Shown: piece by piece, positions 1 to 7,826 of the stretch
How positions within the stretch are numbered: the stretch's first letter is position 1
Layout of the letters: each line of letters opens with the position of its first letter
DNA from: a virus
Length of the DNA stretch: 41,521 nucleotides
IMG/VR virus record: IMGVR_UViG_3300031227_000126
Coordinates: 1 to 41,521 of that record
Reading direction: 5' to 3' (one strand)
Translations under genes and position numbers: made by a program
Notes under the pieces: model-generated
What the model saw: the letters and a program-made list of their open reading frames with translations, nothing else
Told to the model about the DNA's origin: nothing
Databases searched by the model: none

Positions 1-1
1 T

Positions 2-571
2 TATAATGAATGGTTTTCTACTGACCAAGAAGTTGCACATACTATATCTGGAAACGGATACGGTATATACATGAAACTCGTATACGATGGAACCGTTACA
101 GGGTCCACGTATGGTTTATTTATTGATGATCTCAGCAGAGGTTTAGACTTCGGAATCTATGTAAAAGAGGCAGTAGCAAATTATTTTGCAGGTACTGTTG
201 GTATCGGGGTAGCAGACCCGCACTCCAAACTTGAAGTCAATGGAGCAATATCTTCCGCTACAGCAACGATTCATCCCACAGGACAAACAGATGACACAGA
301 TGTTTCAGGCGTCAATGTTTTATTTATTGATGCAGACGGTGCTAATAACGCACTTATAAGTGGTTTTACCGGGGGTGTGGACGGACAGGTATTATATGTA
401 TCAATTATAGATCACACAAAAGATGTTACAATGCAACATATAGAAGGTGTCAGTGTGCAGGATTTGTATATGCACGATAGTAGCGACGAAACTTTAGACA
501 ATTTTGGCGGCTGGACTTTTGTCTGTGATGGAACTAATTGGTATGATATATCACATGCAAAGCACGTATAG
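2..571 (+). CDS. Tail fibre/appendage protein, C-terminal part (5' end outside window)
   Basis: The frame is open from base 2 with no convincing start, so this is the last 189 residues of a longer protein. It contains a G-I-G-V-A-D-P-x-S-K-L-E-V-N-G stretch, the turn-rich signature that often precedes the distal region of phage tail fibres and endosialidase-type appendages. A threonine- and aspartate-rich segment follows, and the protein ends in an aromatic tip (GGWTFVCDGTNWYDIS). No intramolecular chaperone domain is visible after the signature. It lies first in the rightward late cluster, 9 bases before the next gene. The role in host attachment is inferred from composition and position; another virion surface protein is possible. 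Confidence 0.6.
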   Translation, partial: YNEWFSTDQEVAHTISGNGYGIYMKLVYDGTVTGSTYGLFIDDLSRGLDFGIYVKEAVANYFAGTVGIGVADPHSKLEVNGAISSATATIHPTGQTDDTDVSGVNVLFIDADGANNALISGFTGGVDGQVLYVSIIDHTKDVTMQHIEGVSVQDLYMHDSSDETLDNFGGWTFVCDGTNWYDISHAKHV

Positions 572-580
572 GGGAATGTA

Positions 581-808
581 ATGGCAAACCTAATCAACTT
601 CGACGCGATACCGGAAGCGAAGAGGCCGGATGTAAAATTAAACATGCTTGCCTATATGCCTAATGCCGAGCCAGATAAGTACACAGACTTGGAATGGGTT
701 GAAAAACAGTGGCGAGAAATCTTTAAGAAGGCCAATAAAAATGGGAATGACATCCGCATAATGAAGGCGGCGGAGCCCATAGATGATATATTTGAATCTC
801 AGTCTTAG
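581..808 (+). CDS. Hypothetical small protein, 75 aa
   Basis: A 75-residue soluble protein, starting shortly after the tail-fibre stop with a GGGG-containing ribosome site. It is charged (DKYTDLEWVEKQWREIFKKANKNGN), looks mostly helical, and shows no membrane segment or cysteine motif. It sits between virion genes with short spacing, so it is probably co-transcribed with them. I do not recognise the family. A short accessory virion or assembly protein is possible but is only inferred from context. Confidence 0.6.
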   Translation: MANLINFDAIPEAKRPDVKLNMLAYMPNAEPDKYTDLEWVEKQWREIFKKANKNGNDIRIMKAAEPIDDIFESQS

Positions 809-823
809 GATAGTGGAGCTAAT

Positions 824-1684
824 ATGCCAGACTACAACACAGCAGGACCGGCTTCTACGCCGCAGCTATATCTTGAAAATGAATATCGGCAGTTACAGCG
901 ACGAGCCGCCGATTGGGAAAAGAACCTCCAGGCGCAGGGCCTCGATGAGGCGGCTTACGCTGATGAGATCGGCAAGAAGCAAAAAGAACTTAACGAGCAG
1001 ATCGAGTTCTTCCAGGCCAAGTCTCAAGAACTACGGCAGACACAGAGCATGGTTGACCTTGGGCTAATTGATAGTCAAGCTGCTGGTACAGAAGCTATGT
1101 GGGCTTCTGTGTTGCCAGAAGAGGTAAGGAAGGCCATGTATCCTAAGCAGCCTGAAGTTTCTAAACGGGAGCCGCTTAGTGTCAATGAGTTAGAGAACGT
1201 AAAAGAGAGCGTGGAAGAATTCGCAGGACAGACTCCCAAGACTAAGATAAGTAAACGCTACGGGATAGGTAAGACTGACTTCTTAGCAAGAGACGTCAAG
1301 GGTAGGTCTCAGGCCGACACTATAAAAAAGTATTACGCTTGGAGAGACTTTATAGGGTATGAAGGACTTACCCCTGTAGAGCAAAAACAGGTGGACAGCC
1401 AATGGGATGGCTGGATAGCCGGACAAAAAGGTACGTGGAAATGGAATCCTGGTTCACGTCAGGTTAAAGCCATACGTGCAAAAGGTCCGCTTACTCGTGC
1501 CTACGGATCACAGTTTCGACGGACTCCTACGGGTCCGACTGAAGCCGTGAACCCGTTACAGATGAGCATTGCACGGGCTTTACCGAAGAAGAAAGAGGAA
1601 CCACAAAAACCTACTGCGGGAGAATTACGTAGCAAGGGTACACCGGAAGCATACGAGATCGGTAAGAATTTGGGGTACTGGTAA
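824..1684 (+). CDS. Hypothetical virion-module protein with N-terminal coiled coil, 286 aa
   Basis: Residues about 15-75 are rich in E, Q, K and L and look like a helical coiled coil. The middle is mixed and the C-terminal third is basic and proline-rich (RALPKKKEEPQKP). There is no signal peptide or membrane helix. The stop is 2 bases before the start of the 1344-residue protein, so the two are translated together. In many podovirus-like genomes such a protein before the giant polyvalent protein is an internal virion component; that is inference from position only. I do not recognise a domain. Confidence 0.65.
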   Translation: MPDYNTAGPASTPQLYLENEYRQLQRRAADWEKNLQAQGLDEAAYADEIGKKQKELNEQIEFFQAKSQELRQTQSMVDLGLIDSQAAGTEAMWASVLPEEVRKAMYPKQPEVSKREPLSVNELENVKESVEEFAGQTPKTKISKRYGIGKTDFLARDVKGRSQADTIKKYYAWRDFIGYEGLTPVEQKQVDSQWDGWIAGQKGTWKWNPGSRQVKAIRAKGPLTRAYGSQFRRTPTGPTEAVNPLQMSIARALPKKKEEPQKPTAGELRSKGTPEAYEIGKNLGYW

Positions 1685-1686
1685 TA

Positions 1687-4600
1687 ATGGGTTTCGACGA
1701 CTGGAAAAAAGAAAACGCTGGCCTTGAAACATGGCAGCAAGAGAATGTCAACTTCAAGGCGTGGCAGCAAGGAAATCCTGCCGCTACTGCACCCGATCTA
1801 AAAGAAGCCTCGCCAATCGGCGGAGGTAATGCTGGATGGGGTGCCCAGATATTCGGTACACCTGAGCCTGGGTCTCAGTTTGAAGGCCGCAAGACAATGT
1901 GGCAGTCTATCAAGCACGGCTGGGAAGTCGGCGGCATGATGGCTGTGGAGGGACTCGCTGGACTTGTACGTATGGAAGCTGAATTCAGTGACCACACGCC
2001 TTCACCTATGGGAGTGAACCCCCCGCCGAAAGCGTACAGGGACATAGAAAAGAAAGACCTAATAAAATGGTCAGAAGATATGCTCGAAGCTGTTGACATC
2101 GCGCAGCAAGAGAATCCAGAGATAGCGATGCAGCTAAACGAAGATGACGGCTTCATCGATACCACATTTGATATAGTTTCTCACCCTGAAAAATTATTAC
2201 AGGGTGTAGTAGAAGCTGTCCCGCTTATGGCTGAAGCTGTACTTGGTAATATAGTAGCTAGTCCTGTTGGTGGCGTCGCTGTAATGGCACAGCCATTCGT
2301 GGGTAAAACTTATGGGAGAGCAAGGCAAGAAGGTACCGATCCACTACCGGCATTCGTTCAGGCGTCACTTACCGGCTATGGTGAAGCGGCTATCGAACAG
2401 TGGACATTCGGTAAGAAGCTCGGACTCGCCAAAGGCTTTCGTGAGATCGTAGAAAAAGGTGCCGGGAAAGTAATCTGGGAAGGCACAAAGCTATACGGAC
2501 GTGGTATGGCAGAGGAAGGCACGCAGCAATTCAACGAGAATTTGTGGCGGTGGGTATTTACTGATCGGTCACAAGTGCTAACGGAAGGTGTCGTGCAAGC
2601 GATGGCCGTAGGTGGGCCGCTTGAATTAACGATGGGCGGCGGATTTGCTGGTGTAGGCTACGCCACGACTCCTAAGCAAGTACCGAATTCTGAAAAGCTC
2701 AAGCGTATTGAAGCATTAAGGCAGCAAGTAGACAGAAGCAGTATATCGGAAGAAGGTAAGGCCGAGCTTAATAAGGAGTTCGATAAAATTGTCGCGGATG
2801 TCAACGCCGGTGAATTCGATAAAGCTCCTGCCGATGTAAAAGACGGGGCCACTCCTGAGAAACAGGAAGATGCGGCGGATAACAAAGCGGCAAGCCAAGA
2901 AGTACTGCTTGAGAAATCAAGAAAACAGCAACAAGAAGTATACGATGAACTCTTGGAGCAAGCACAGGAAGGCGATGAAGTTGCTGCTCAGAAACTTAAA
3001 GAGCTTCAAATAGGTGAGCCTTTCGAGGGAGTTCTTGAAGCGGCACAAGAGGCAGGCAATACAGGAATAACAGCGGCGGAGCGGAGTCTCCCTACGTATG
3101 AAGTTGTATTTGCTGCTATGCTTGAAGGCGATGAAGATGCCAGGGCTGCAATAAGGGATGGGAACTATAAAGAGGCTAAGGAAGCAGTGAATCAGCTTAG
3201 GCCAGAAAAAGTTGATCCGTTTGAAGGGGTACTCGAAGCAGCACAGGAAGCGGGTAGAGGTAATACTCCTGTTAATGCTTCTATTAAAGCTACAGAAGAA
3301 CAGCAAAGAAAAACCGCGATAGGCCAAGCCCATATAGCGGCGAGGCTGCTGAATATAAATAAAAAGGAAAGATATAAGATACAGAAACGGATAACTGGAA
3401 TAGAATCTTTGGGTAAAATGGGGGTGGAAGATTCGAGAAAAGTAAGAGACTATTTCCAGGCAGAACTCAAGAAGCGCGGGATGTCCGTATCTACTGGGCT
3501 TGAATTGGCCGATGCCGTAAAGAATAACACTACACAGAAGCAGGTAAAAGAAGTATCCGGCATCCCGGACCCAGCTTGGAAACGTATACTGAGTAATCCC
3601 CGTAAGGAAAGCAGTAGGTTTATAGAGCAGATGACACGTATAGAGCGTATGCTTGAAGCATTAGACGGTTATACCGAGGGCCCAATTTACAATTCAATCT
3701 GGAAAGTTGTACACTTACAATTAGTTAATAGCCGTGTTAGCAAGAGCCGCCGCATCAATGCGTTCCGCGACGCTCTCGTTGATATTATGACACCAGAGTT
3801 AAACACACCAGAAGGCATGGCTGCGGCACAAGAATTTATACAAGCTGAAGATAAAGCAGCTAATAGAAAAGTGAAGAAGCTCGGCAAGAAAGCCCTACGT
3901 ACCCTCGTAGGAGATTCACTCTGGGCCAAGCATGTAACAAGGGGAAGGACTGTAATCTTAGAGGCTACTGATGCAGACCCCAAATTATCGTTGAACGCGT
4001 CAGAACGTATCGGCGTATACCTGGCGATGAAGAACGAAAATAGTAGAATTCATTTATTAAAAGGGAACTTCGCCGCATTTACGAACCCCGATCTTGCTAT
4101 GATAGCGGTCTTAGATGCTCTATCGTCACAAGAAAAAGAGATAGCAGAATGGATACTCACTGACCTTGAAGCTAACTTCTCGCGTGCTAATCAAGCTGCA
4201 ATACTTGGACTCAATAGGGAGTTGGAGCAGCGTGATAATTATTTCCCGATGCGTGTAATAGACGTAGCAGATATGAAGAAAGATGATTTTCTTACTATGC
4301 TTGAAAGTCATCCAAAAATTGACACGGCGCTGAATGAACCGGGTGAAGTTAAAAAAACAGTCAAAGGCGCAGATCAGCCGATTAACTTGGACTCATTTGA
4401 AGTCTACCTAAATCATATATCGAGGATCGAACAGTTTATACACATGGCTCCAGTAGCTAAAAGTGTCGGCAATATACTTAGAACAAAAGAATTCCGACGG
4501 GCTGTTAGCAATGTTACAAGTGGGTTTGGCCCCAACATATTGGATAGGTGGCTAAAGAATTGCATAAGAGGCCACGCCATAGATAAGGTCGATGGGTTCG

Positions 4601-5721
4601 CTTCAAGAACTCTTTTATGGCTGCGTATGAAAGGCATGATGCACGTCTTAGTTGGCAACATACCATCAGTGGCCCGGCAGTTCTTATCCGGATTTAACGG
4701 AGTAGCCTCGCACCCTGTTTTATTGGCTTATGCCACTACTAACTTGATCGAGGTTAACAATCCTAAAGTATACAAACTTCTTCAACAACGCATGATTGAC
4801 AAGTCCGATACAATGAGGACCAGGAGTTTTGAACGTGAACTCGCTAATGTAAGATACTATGCTCAGGTATCACGAGTGCTAATGGGTAAGAAAGAATTCT
4901 CTGAGATAGCGTTATCATGGCAGAAGTGGGCTGATAAAAGGACTGTAACTATAGTGTGGAACTCAGCTTATGACGCTGCCCTCAATAATGAATCGGTACA
5001 AAAACAATTTGAGCTTGATGGATCGGAAGAAGCGGCGGTATATTTTGCTGACAAGATGGCTATGCGCACTCAGCCGATGGGCGATGTCGAGCATCTTCCT
5101 GACTTCTTTACGGATGGGCCAATTGAACGGCTACTTTCTACGTTTATGAATCAGCCCAATAACAATCTTAATTTCTGGGCACATGATATCATAGGTATGC
5201 GTAAGGCGGGTAAGATTGATAATAAGATGGTGGCCTATCGTGCGTTAATGTCCAGCATTTTACCGGCTATGATGTTCGGTGCTATCTCGCGTGGTGGTTT
5301 ACCTGATGACTGGAAAGATGCGGCGTTCGATATGACAGTATACACACTTGGCTCTGTCTTTTTAGTCGGGCGTATGGTGGTTGATGCTATGCTCGGATTC
5401 GCAGGCGGCAAGACCGCGGTGGAAGACATAATCCCAGCAAATTTTGGCAAAGCATTGCAAGCCGGGATCAAAGCTGCTGGTGCTAAAGACAGCGAAGAGC
5501 GTAAAAAGCATTTGAAAAAAGTTGGGCTATATACCGCAAAGACTGCCGGGGCCTTGACCGGCTTGCTACCAAATCAGGCTATACGATCTGCCGGAGGAGC
5601 CAGAGCTTTGTTGACTGGAGAGACAGACGACCTCCGCCGATTGATATATTCTGACTGGTCATTAACACAGTACGGGTGGCCCGATTCAAAAGAAGAAGAA
5701 AAAATCTACATGAAGAGGTAG
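1687..5721 (+). CDS. Large polyvalent virion/ejection-type protein, 1344 aa
   Basis: The largest gene in the window. The N-terminus has three tandem W-x-x-(E/G)-N motifs (WKKEN, WQQEN, WQQGN; residues about 6-32). Hydrophobic glycine/alanine-rich stretches follow around residues 175-205 and 300-325, then a long charged helical region in which PFEGVLEAAQEAG occurs twice (about 444-456 and 511-523). The C-terminal 350 residues hold SWQKWADKR, an MAMRTQPMG stretch and a run of membrane-like segments. This pattern recalls the C-terminal domain of phage polyvalent (LPD-type, MuF-associated) proteins. A role as an internal virion protein delivered with DNA is inferred from size and place at the end of the late operon. 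No lysozyme, protease or polymerase motif was recognised. Confidence 0.6.
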   Translation: MGFDDWKKENAGLETWQQENVNFKAWQQGNPAATAPDLKEASPIGGGNAGWGAQIFGTPEPGSQFEGRKTMWQSIKHGWEVGGMMAVEGLAGLVRMEAEFSDHTPSPMGVNPPPKAYRDIEKKDLIKWSEDMLEAVDIAQQENPEIAMQLNEDDGFIDTTFDIVSHPEKLLQGVVEAVPLMAEAVLGNIVASPVGGVAVMAQPFVGKTYGRARQEGTDPLPAFVQASLTGYGEAAIEQWTFGKKLGLAKGFREIVEKGAGKVIWEGTKLYGRGMAEEGTQQFNENLWRWVFTDRSQVLTEGVVQAMAVGGPLELTMGGGFAGVGYATTPKQVPNSEKLKRIEALRQQVDRSSISEEGKAELNKEFDKIVADVNAGEFDKAPADVKDGATPEKQEDAADNKAASQEVLLEKSRKQQQEVYDELLEQAQEGDEVAAQKLKELQIGEPFEGVLEAAQEAGNTGITAAERSLPTYEVVFAAMLEGDEDARAAIRDGNYKEAKEAVNQLRPEKVDPFEGVLEAAQEAGRGNTPVNASIKATEEQQRKTAIGQAHIAARLLNINKKERYKIQKRITGIESLGKMGVEDSRKVRDYFQAELKKRGMSVSTGLELADAVKNNTTQKQVKEVSGIPDPAWKRILSNPRKESSRFIEQMTRIERMLEALDGYTEGPIYNSIWKVVHLQLVNSRVSKSRRINAFRDALVDIMTPELNTPEGMAAAQEFIQAEDKAANRKVKKLGKKALRTLVGDSLWAKHVTRGRTVILEATDADPKLSLNASERIGVYLAMKNENSRIHLLKGNFAAFTNPDLAMIAVLDALSSQEKEIAEWILTDLEANFSRANQAAILGLNRELEQRDNYFPMRVIDVADMKKDDFLTMLESHPKIDTALNEPGEVKKTVKGADQPINLDSFEVYLNHISRIEQFIHMAPVAKSVGNILRTKEFRRAVSNVTSGFGPNILDRWLKNCIRGHAIDKVDGFASRTLLWLRMKGMMHVLVGNIPSVARQFLSGFNGVASHPVLLAYATTNLIEVNNPKVYKLLQQRMIDKSDTMRTRSFERELANVRYYAQVSRVLMGKKEFSEIALSWQKWADKRTVTIVWNSAYDAALNNESVQKQFELDGSEEAAVYFADKMAMRTQPMGDVEHLPDFFTDGPIERLLSTFMNQPNNNLNFWAHDIIGMRKAGKIDNKMVAYRALMSSILPAMMFGAISRGGLPDDWKDAAFDMTVYTLGSVFLVGRMVVDAMLGFAGGKTAVEDIIPANFGKALQAGIKAAGAKDSEERKKHLKKVGLYTAKTAGALTGLLPNQAIRSAGGARALLTGETDDLRRLIYSDWSLTQYGWPDSKEEEKIYMKR

Positions 5722-5726
5722 CAACT

Positions 5727-5909
5727 ATGGATGAAAATCACATCGAAAAGTCAGACCGCGACTTGCTAATTCAAGTAGTCAATGATATGACGTGGGTGAA
5801 GAAGTTCATGGTGGACCACCTGGCCCACCACAGGAAGCTCTTCTTTACAGGGCTGGGTATTCTACTCTCACTACTTATGGCAATGGGGTTATACATCATC
5901 GCCCAATAA
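5727..5909 (+). CDS. Small one-helix membrane protein (holin/XhlA-like candidate), 60 aa
   Basis: The start at 5727 is chosen because AGAGG lies 8 bases upstream and the previous gene stops at 5721; a longer reading from 5676 would overlap the giant protein. The protein has a charged amphipathic N-terminal half (DRDLLIQVVNDMTWVKKFM) followed by one C-terminal transmembrane helix (LFFTGLGILLSLLMAMGLYII). This charged-helix-plus-membrane-anchor layout resembles XhlA-type phage lysis accessory proteins, but there is no diagnostic motif. It is the last rightward gene. Its end overlaps the converging leftward gene by 21 bases. Confidence 0.6.
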   Translation: MDENHIEKSDRDLLIQVVNDMTWVKKFMVDHLAHHRKLFFTGLGILLSLLMAMGLYIIAQ

Positions 5910-6194
5910 AGCATTAGCTATCTTCTCAGGTAGCACGATGACATCAGCCGTAGTGAAAATGAACCTCGGCTTCATGGCTTTCTGTGATCCGAGTTTGCCC
6001 ATCGCTTCCATTGTGCCCACCATGTTTCTAATCCTGGCAGCAGGGATAAGCATGGACATACCACGATAAACCCACACGATTACCCCGCCGCTAAGTGACA
6101 GGGCCACGAAACTCCGCATGTCCATGTACTCCAGGATCGGTAGCTGGTTGGTGTTATGCCGCATAACGCACAGTGTCTTTTGGGTTGCTAACAT
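5889..6194 (-). CDS. Hypothetical protein, 101 aa
   Basis: Last gene of the leftward block, converging on and overlapping the end of the rightward late genes by 21 bases. An AGGTGAG ribosome site precedes the ATG. The protein has one moderately hydrophobic stretch (RSFVALSLSGGVIVWVYRG), which could be a membrane helix, followed by a basic segment. I recognise no family. It forms the end of a run of small accessory genes (Tat-signal protein, HTH protein). Confidence 0.5.
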   Translation of the reverse strand: MLATQKTLCVMRHNTNQLPILEYMDMRSFVALSLSGGVIVWVYRGMSMLIPAARIRNMVGTMEAMGKLGSQKAMKPRFIFTTADVIVLPEKIANALLGDDV

Positions 6195-6215
6195 AGCTCA
6201 CCTGCCTTTACAAAT

Positions 6216-6500
6216 TTATTCGCTTTCATATATATAAGCACTCTTCCCATCACTTGCTATAAATCTTGTGCCGACTGGAACTTTAGCAAATTCATCCCAC
6301 ATCGTTAGCGTAACGTGCCGCCCCTTTATCGGCACTGTATTACACATTCGGGCGATCTCTTTTTGTGCGGGGTTCAGCTTGAACTTGTCGAGCCCAGGTC
6401 GATCCTTTGCTACCACCGGCAGTTTCTTTACGACTGTCGGTACAACCACCGCACCGGCAGCGACAGCCGCGATTCTCTTTAGAAAATTTCTTCTGTCCAT
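6216..6500 (-). CDS. Small exported protein with a twin-arginine (Tat) signal, 94 aa
   Basis: The ATG at 6500 follows a GTGGGG site and lies 1 base after the upstream stop; an earlier in-frame start would overlap that gene more. The N-terminus is MDRRNFLKRIAAVAAGAVVV. The D-R-R-N-F-L-K match to the Tat consensus S/T-R-R-x-F-L-K, then a weakly hydrophobic alanine-rich h-region, is typical of a Tat signal peptide. The mature part (about 70 residues) has no cofactor motif I can see. If the signal is real the phage uses the host TatABC system to export it folded. Its function is unknown. Confidence 0.65.
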   Translation of the reverse strand: MDRRNFLKRIAAVAAGAVVVPTVVKKLPVVAKDRPGLDKFKLNPAQKEIARMCNTVPIKGRHVTLTMWDEFAKVPVGTRFIASDGKSAYIYESE

Positions 6501-6501
6501 T

Positions 6502-6720
6502 TTACCCCACTTCCTGAATAAAAGTCTCAATCTCAGACTGCGTAGTGAACCACTGATCCATGTGCTTCCTCGCCCCCAGCTTCACGATCCTGCCGTCATT
6601 AGTCCGGCACCCTTTCCTGGCCCAGTTGTAGACCGTCGCCTTGGATCGTGAGACCCCAGTGAGTGAGGTGAAGATTGCTGATACTGCTGACAGTGGGATG
6701 AGTTTTTCTTTAGCTTCCAT
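6502..6720 (-). CDS. HTH DNA-binding protein, DUF1580/excisionase-like, 72 aa
   Basis: AGGAGA lies 6 bases before the start. The protein begins EKLIPLSAVSAIF, continues with VSRSKATVYNWARKGCR and ends with a small wing and ...WFTTQSEIETFI. This is the layout of MerR/excisionase-like winged helices and closely resembles the DUF1580 pattern (helix, S/T-x-L/V-Y-R/N-W, G-x-R, wing, T-S/T-x-x-E/A-I/L). DUF1580 proteins are known mainly from Planctomycetes. It probably binds DNA as a small regulator. The family assignment is by eye. Confidence 0.6.
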   Translation of the reverse strand: MEAKEKLIPLSAVSAIFTSLTGVSRSKATVYNWARKGCRTNDGRIVKLGARKHMDQWFTTQSEIETFIQEVG

Positions 6721-6731
6721 TTACGATCTCC

Positions 6732-7088
6732 TTATATATCATTAACTCGTTCGACGGTACCAAGTTCTCTATGCTCTGCCGCTATCTCAGGCATGTCACC
6801 TTTGTACAGCGGGTGATCACTGTGACAATAATCTTTCCAGTCAATGTAATCAATCAAATAAGCATACGGGGCACGGTTCCATCCGATTGCGATAGCCACG
6901 TAGTATCCACGGCCCGTCTTCGTATTAACTAACACAATCCACCCAGGACGGTTGCTGTTTGGTAGCGGCTTAAAGCCGCCAAGTAACACAACCGGCAGAC
7001 CTGAATGCAGCCCACGTTGGACAGCCCTGGTGGGTGCATGGAGGTCGAGCCAATCAAGTAACTGGTCGCGGGTCAAGAAGTCTTTCAT
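6732..7088 (-). CDS. Hypothetical protein, 118 aa
   Basis: The start overlaps the stop of the previous gene as ATGA, with no clear ribosome site of its own, so translation is probably coupled. The sequence is soluble, with a glycine-rich central part (GWIVLVNTKTGRGYYVAIAIGWN) likely to be beta-structured and an acidic, histidine-containing end. There are no motifs I recognise. Confidence 0.55.
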   Translation of the reverse strand: MKDFLTRDQLLDWLDLHAPTRAVQRGLHSGLPVVLLGGFKPLPNSNRPGWIVLVNTKTGRGYYVAIAIGWNRAPYAYLIDYIDWKDYCHSDHPLYKGDMPEIAAEHRELGTVERVNDI

Positions 7089-7288
7089 TTTGGCTTTGTA
7101 CTCCCAAGACGTTCAAGAACCTGCACACGTAAATCCAAAGCAATTAAACGCTTCATCAATTTTACGAGGGTGGGCTTTATCGCATTCTCCCTACCTGCGA
7201 GGAACCCTTCCTCGTGTCCTTGGTTGTATCCTTTCTCGTAAGAAGCGGCTATAGCCACGGCCCTACGTTTTTTCGTTGTTAATATCAT
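7085..7288 (-). CDS. Hypothetical small basic protein, 67 aa
   Basis: GGGGAGG lies just before the ATG, and the start overlaps the preceding stop as ATGA. The protein is basic and helical, with an unusual Y-x-K-G-Y-x-x-G-H-x-E-G-F-x-x-G repeat of glycine/aromatic residues around residues 17-33 and a leucine-rich C-terminal helix (LVKLMKRLIALDLRVQVLERL) that could form a coiled coil. The function is unknown. Confidence 0.6.
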   Translation of the reverse strand: MILTTKKRRAVAIAASYEKGYNQGHEEGFLAGRENAIKPTLVKLMKRLIALDLRVQVLERLGSTKPK

Positions 7289-7824
7289 AGCCTCCCCTTT
7301 ACTGCCTTGACGATAGCCTCGGTCGTCTTGGATTGCGTATCTGACAGGAACCCGTTAACATTAGCGGCAAGCTCATTGTAAGTCGTACCGTCCAAAGGCA
7401 TTGTGCGTATACTTTCAACGCCTTGTACAACTTCCCGCATAGCCCTACGCCGCACCAGTACACTGTATATCATCAAACATACTGTACCGATCAGAGAGAT
7501 CGCAGCTATGACAGCGGAGTATCGGGTAACACCTATGATGAGGCTGATGACCACGAAGCACGCCGCCATAAACTGAAGCCCTTTAGAACTACCATTCAAG
7601 AACGCGAAGAACCCAGCACCCACACCGACAATGGAAAGGGTGAAGAGCCAGTTAGCTTTCTTCAACGTCTGGAACATCGCCTCCGGTCCAGTGGTAGGCA
7701 GATCGGCGAGTACGTCGCCGGGGGTGCTTGGCTGGAAAATAGCACAGCCACCTGAGAAGAGGGTCAAAAAGAATAGTATCACAATAATTATTACAACTGC
7801 AAATACCGCGTCTGTTAATTTCAT
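7285..7824 (-). CDS. Membrane protein with possible lipobox, 179 aa
   Basis: The ATG at 7824 is preferred over an upstream in-frame GTG because it follows GGGAGAG and lies just after the primase stop. The N-terminal helix (VFAVVIIIVILFFLTLFSGGC) ends in F-S-G-G-C, which fits the loose lipoprotein signal pattern. Three further hydrophobic segments lie around residues 60-80, 86-103 and 104-125, then a soluble C-terminal tail. It may be a lipoprotein or a plain multi-span membrane protein. Its place downstream of the primase says little; a lysis or membrane-anchoring role cannot be decided. Confidence 0.6.
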   Translation of the reverse strand: MKLTDAVFAVVIIIVILFFLTLFSGGCAIFQPSTPGDVLADLPTTGPEAMFQTLKKANWLFTLSIVGVGAGFFAFLNGSSKGLQFMAACFVVISLIIGVTRYSAVIAAISLIGTVCLMIYSVLVRRRAMREVVQGVESIRTMPLDGTTYNELAANVNGFLSDTQSKTTEAIVKAVKGRL

Positions 7825-7826
7825 AA

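Noticed and set aside
2-571. Diversity-generating retroelement target in the tail-fibre C-terminus
   Set aside because: The aromatic tip was considered, but no reverse transcriptase or template repeat was seen in the window.
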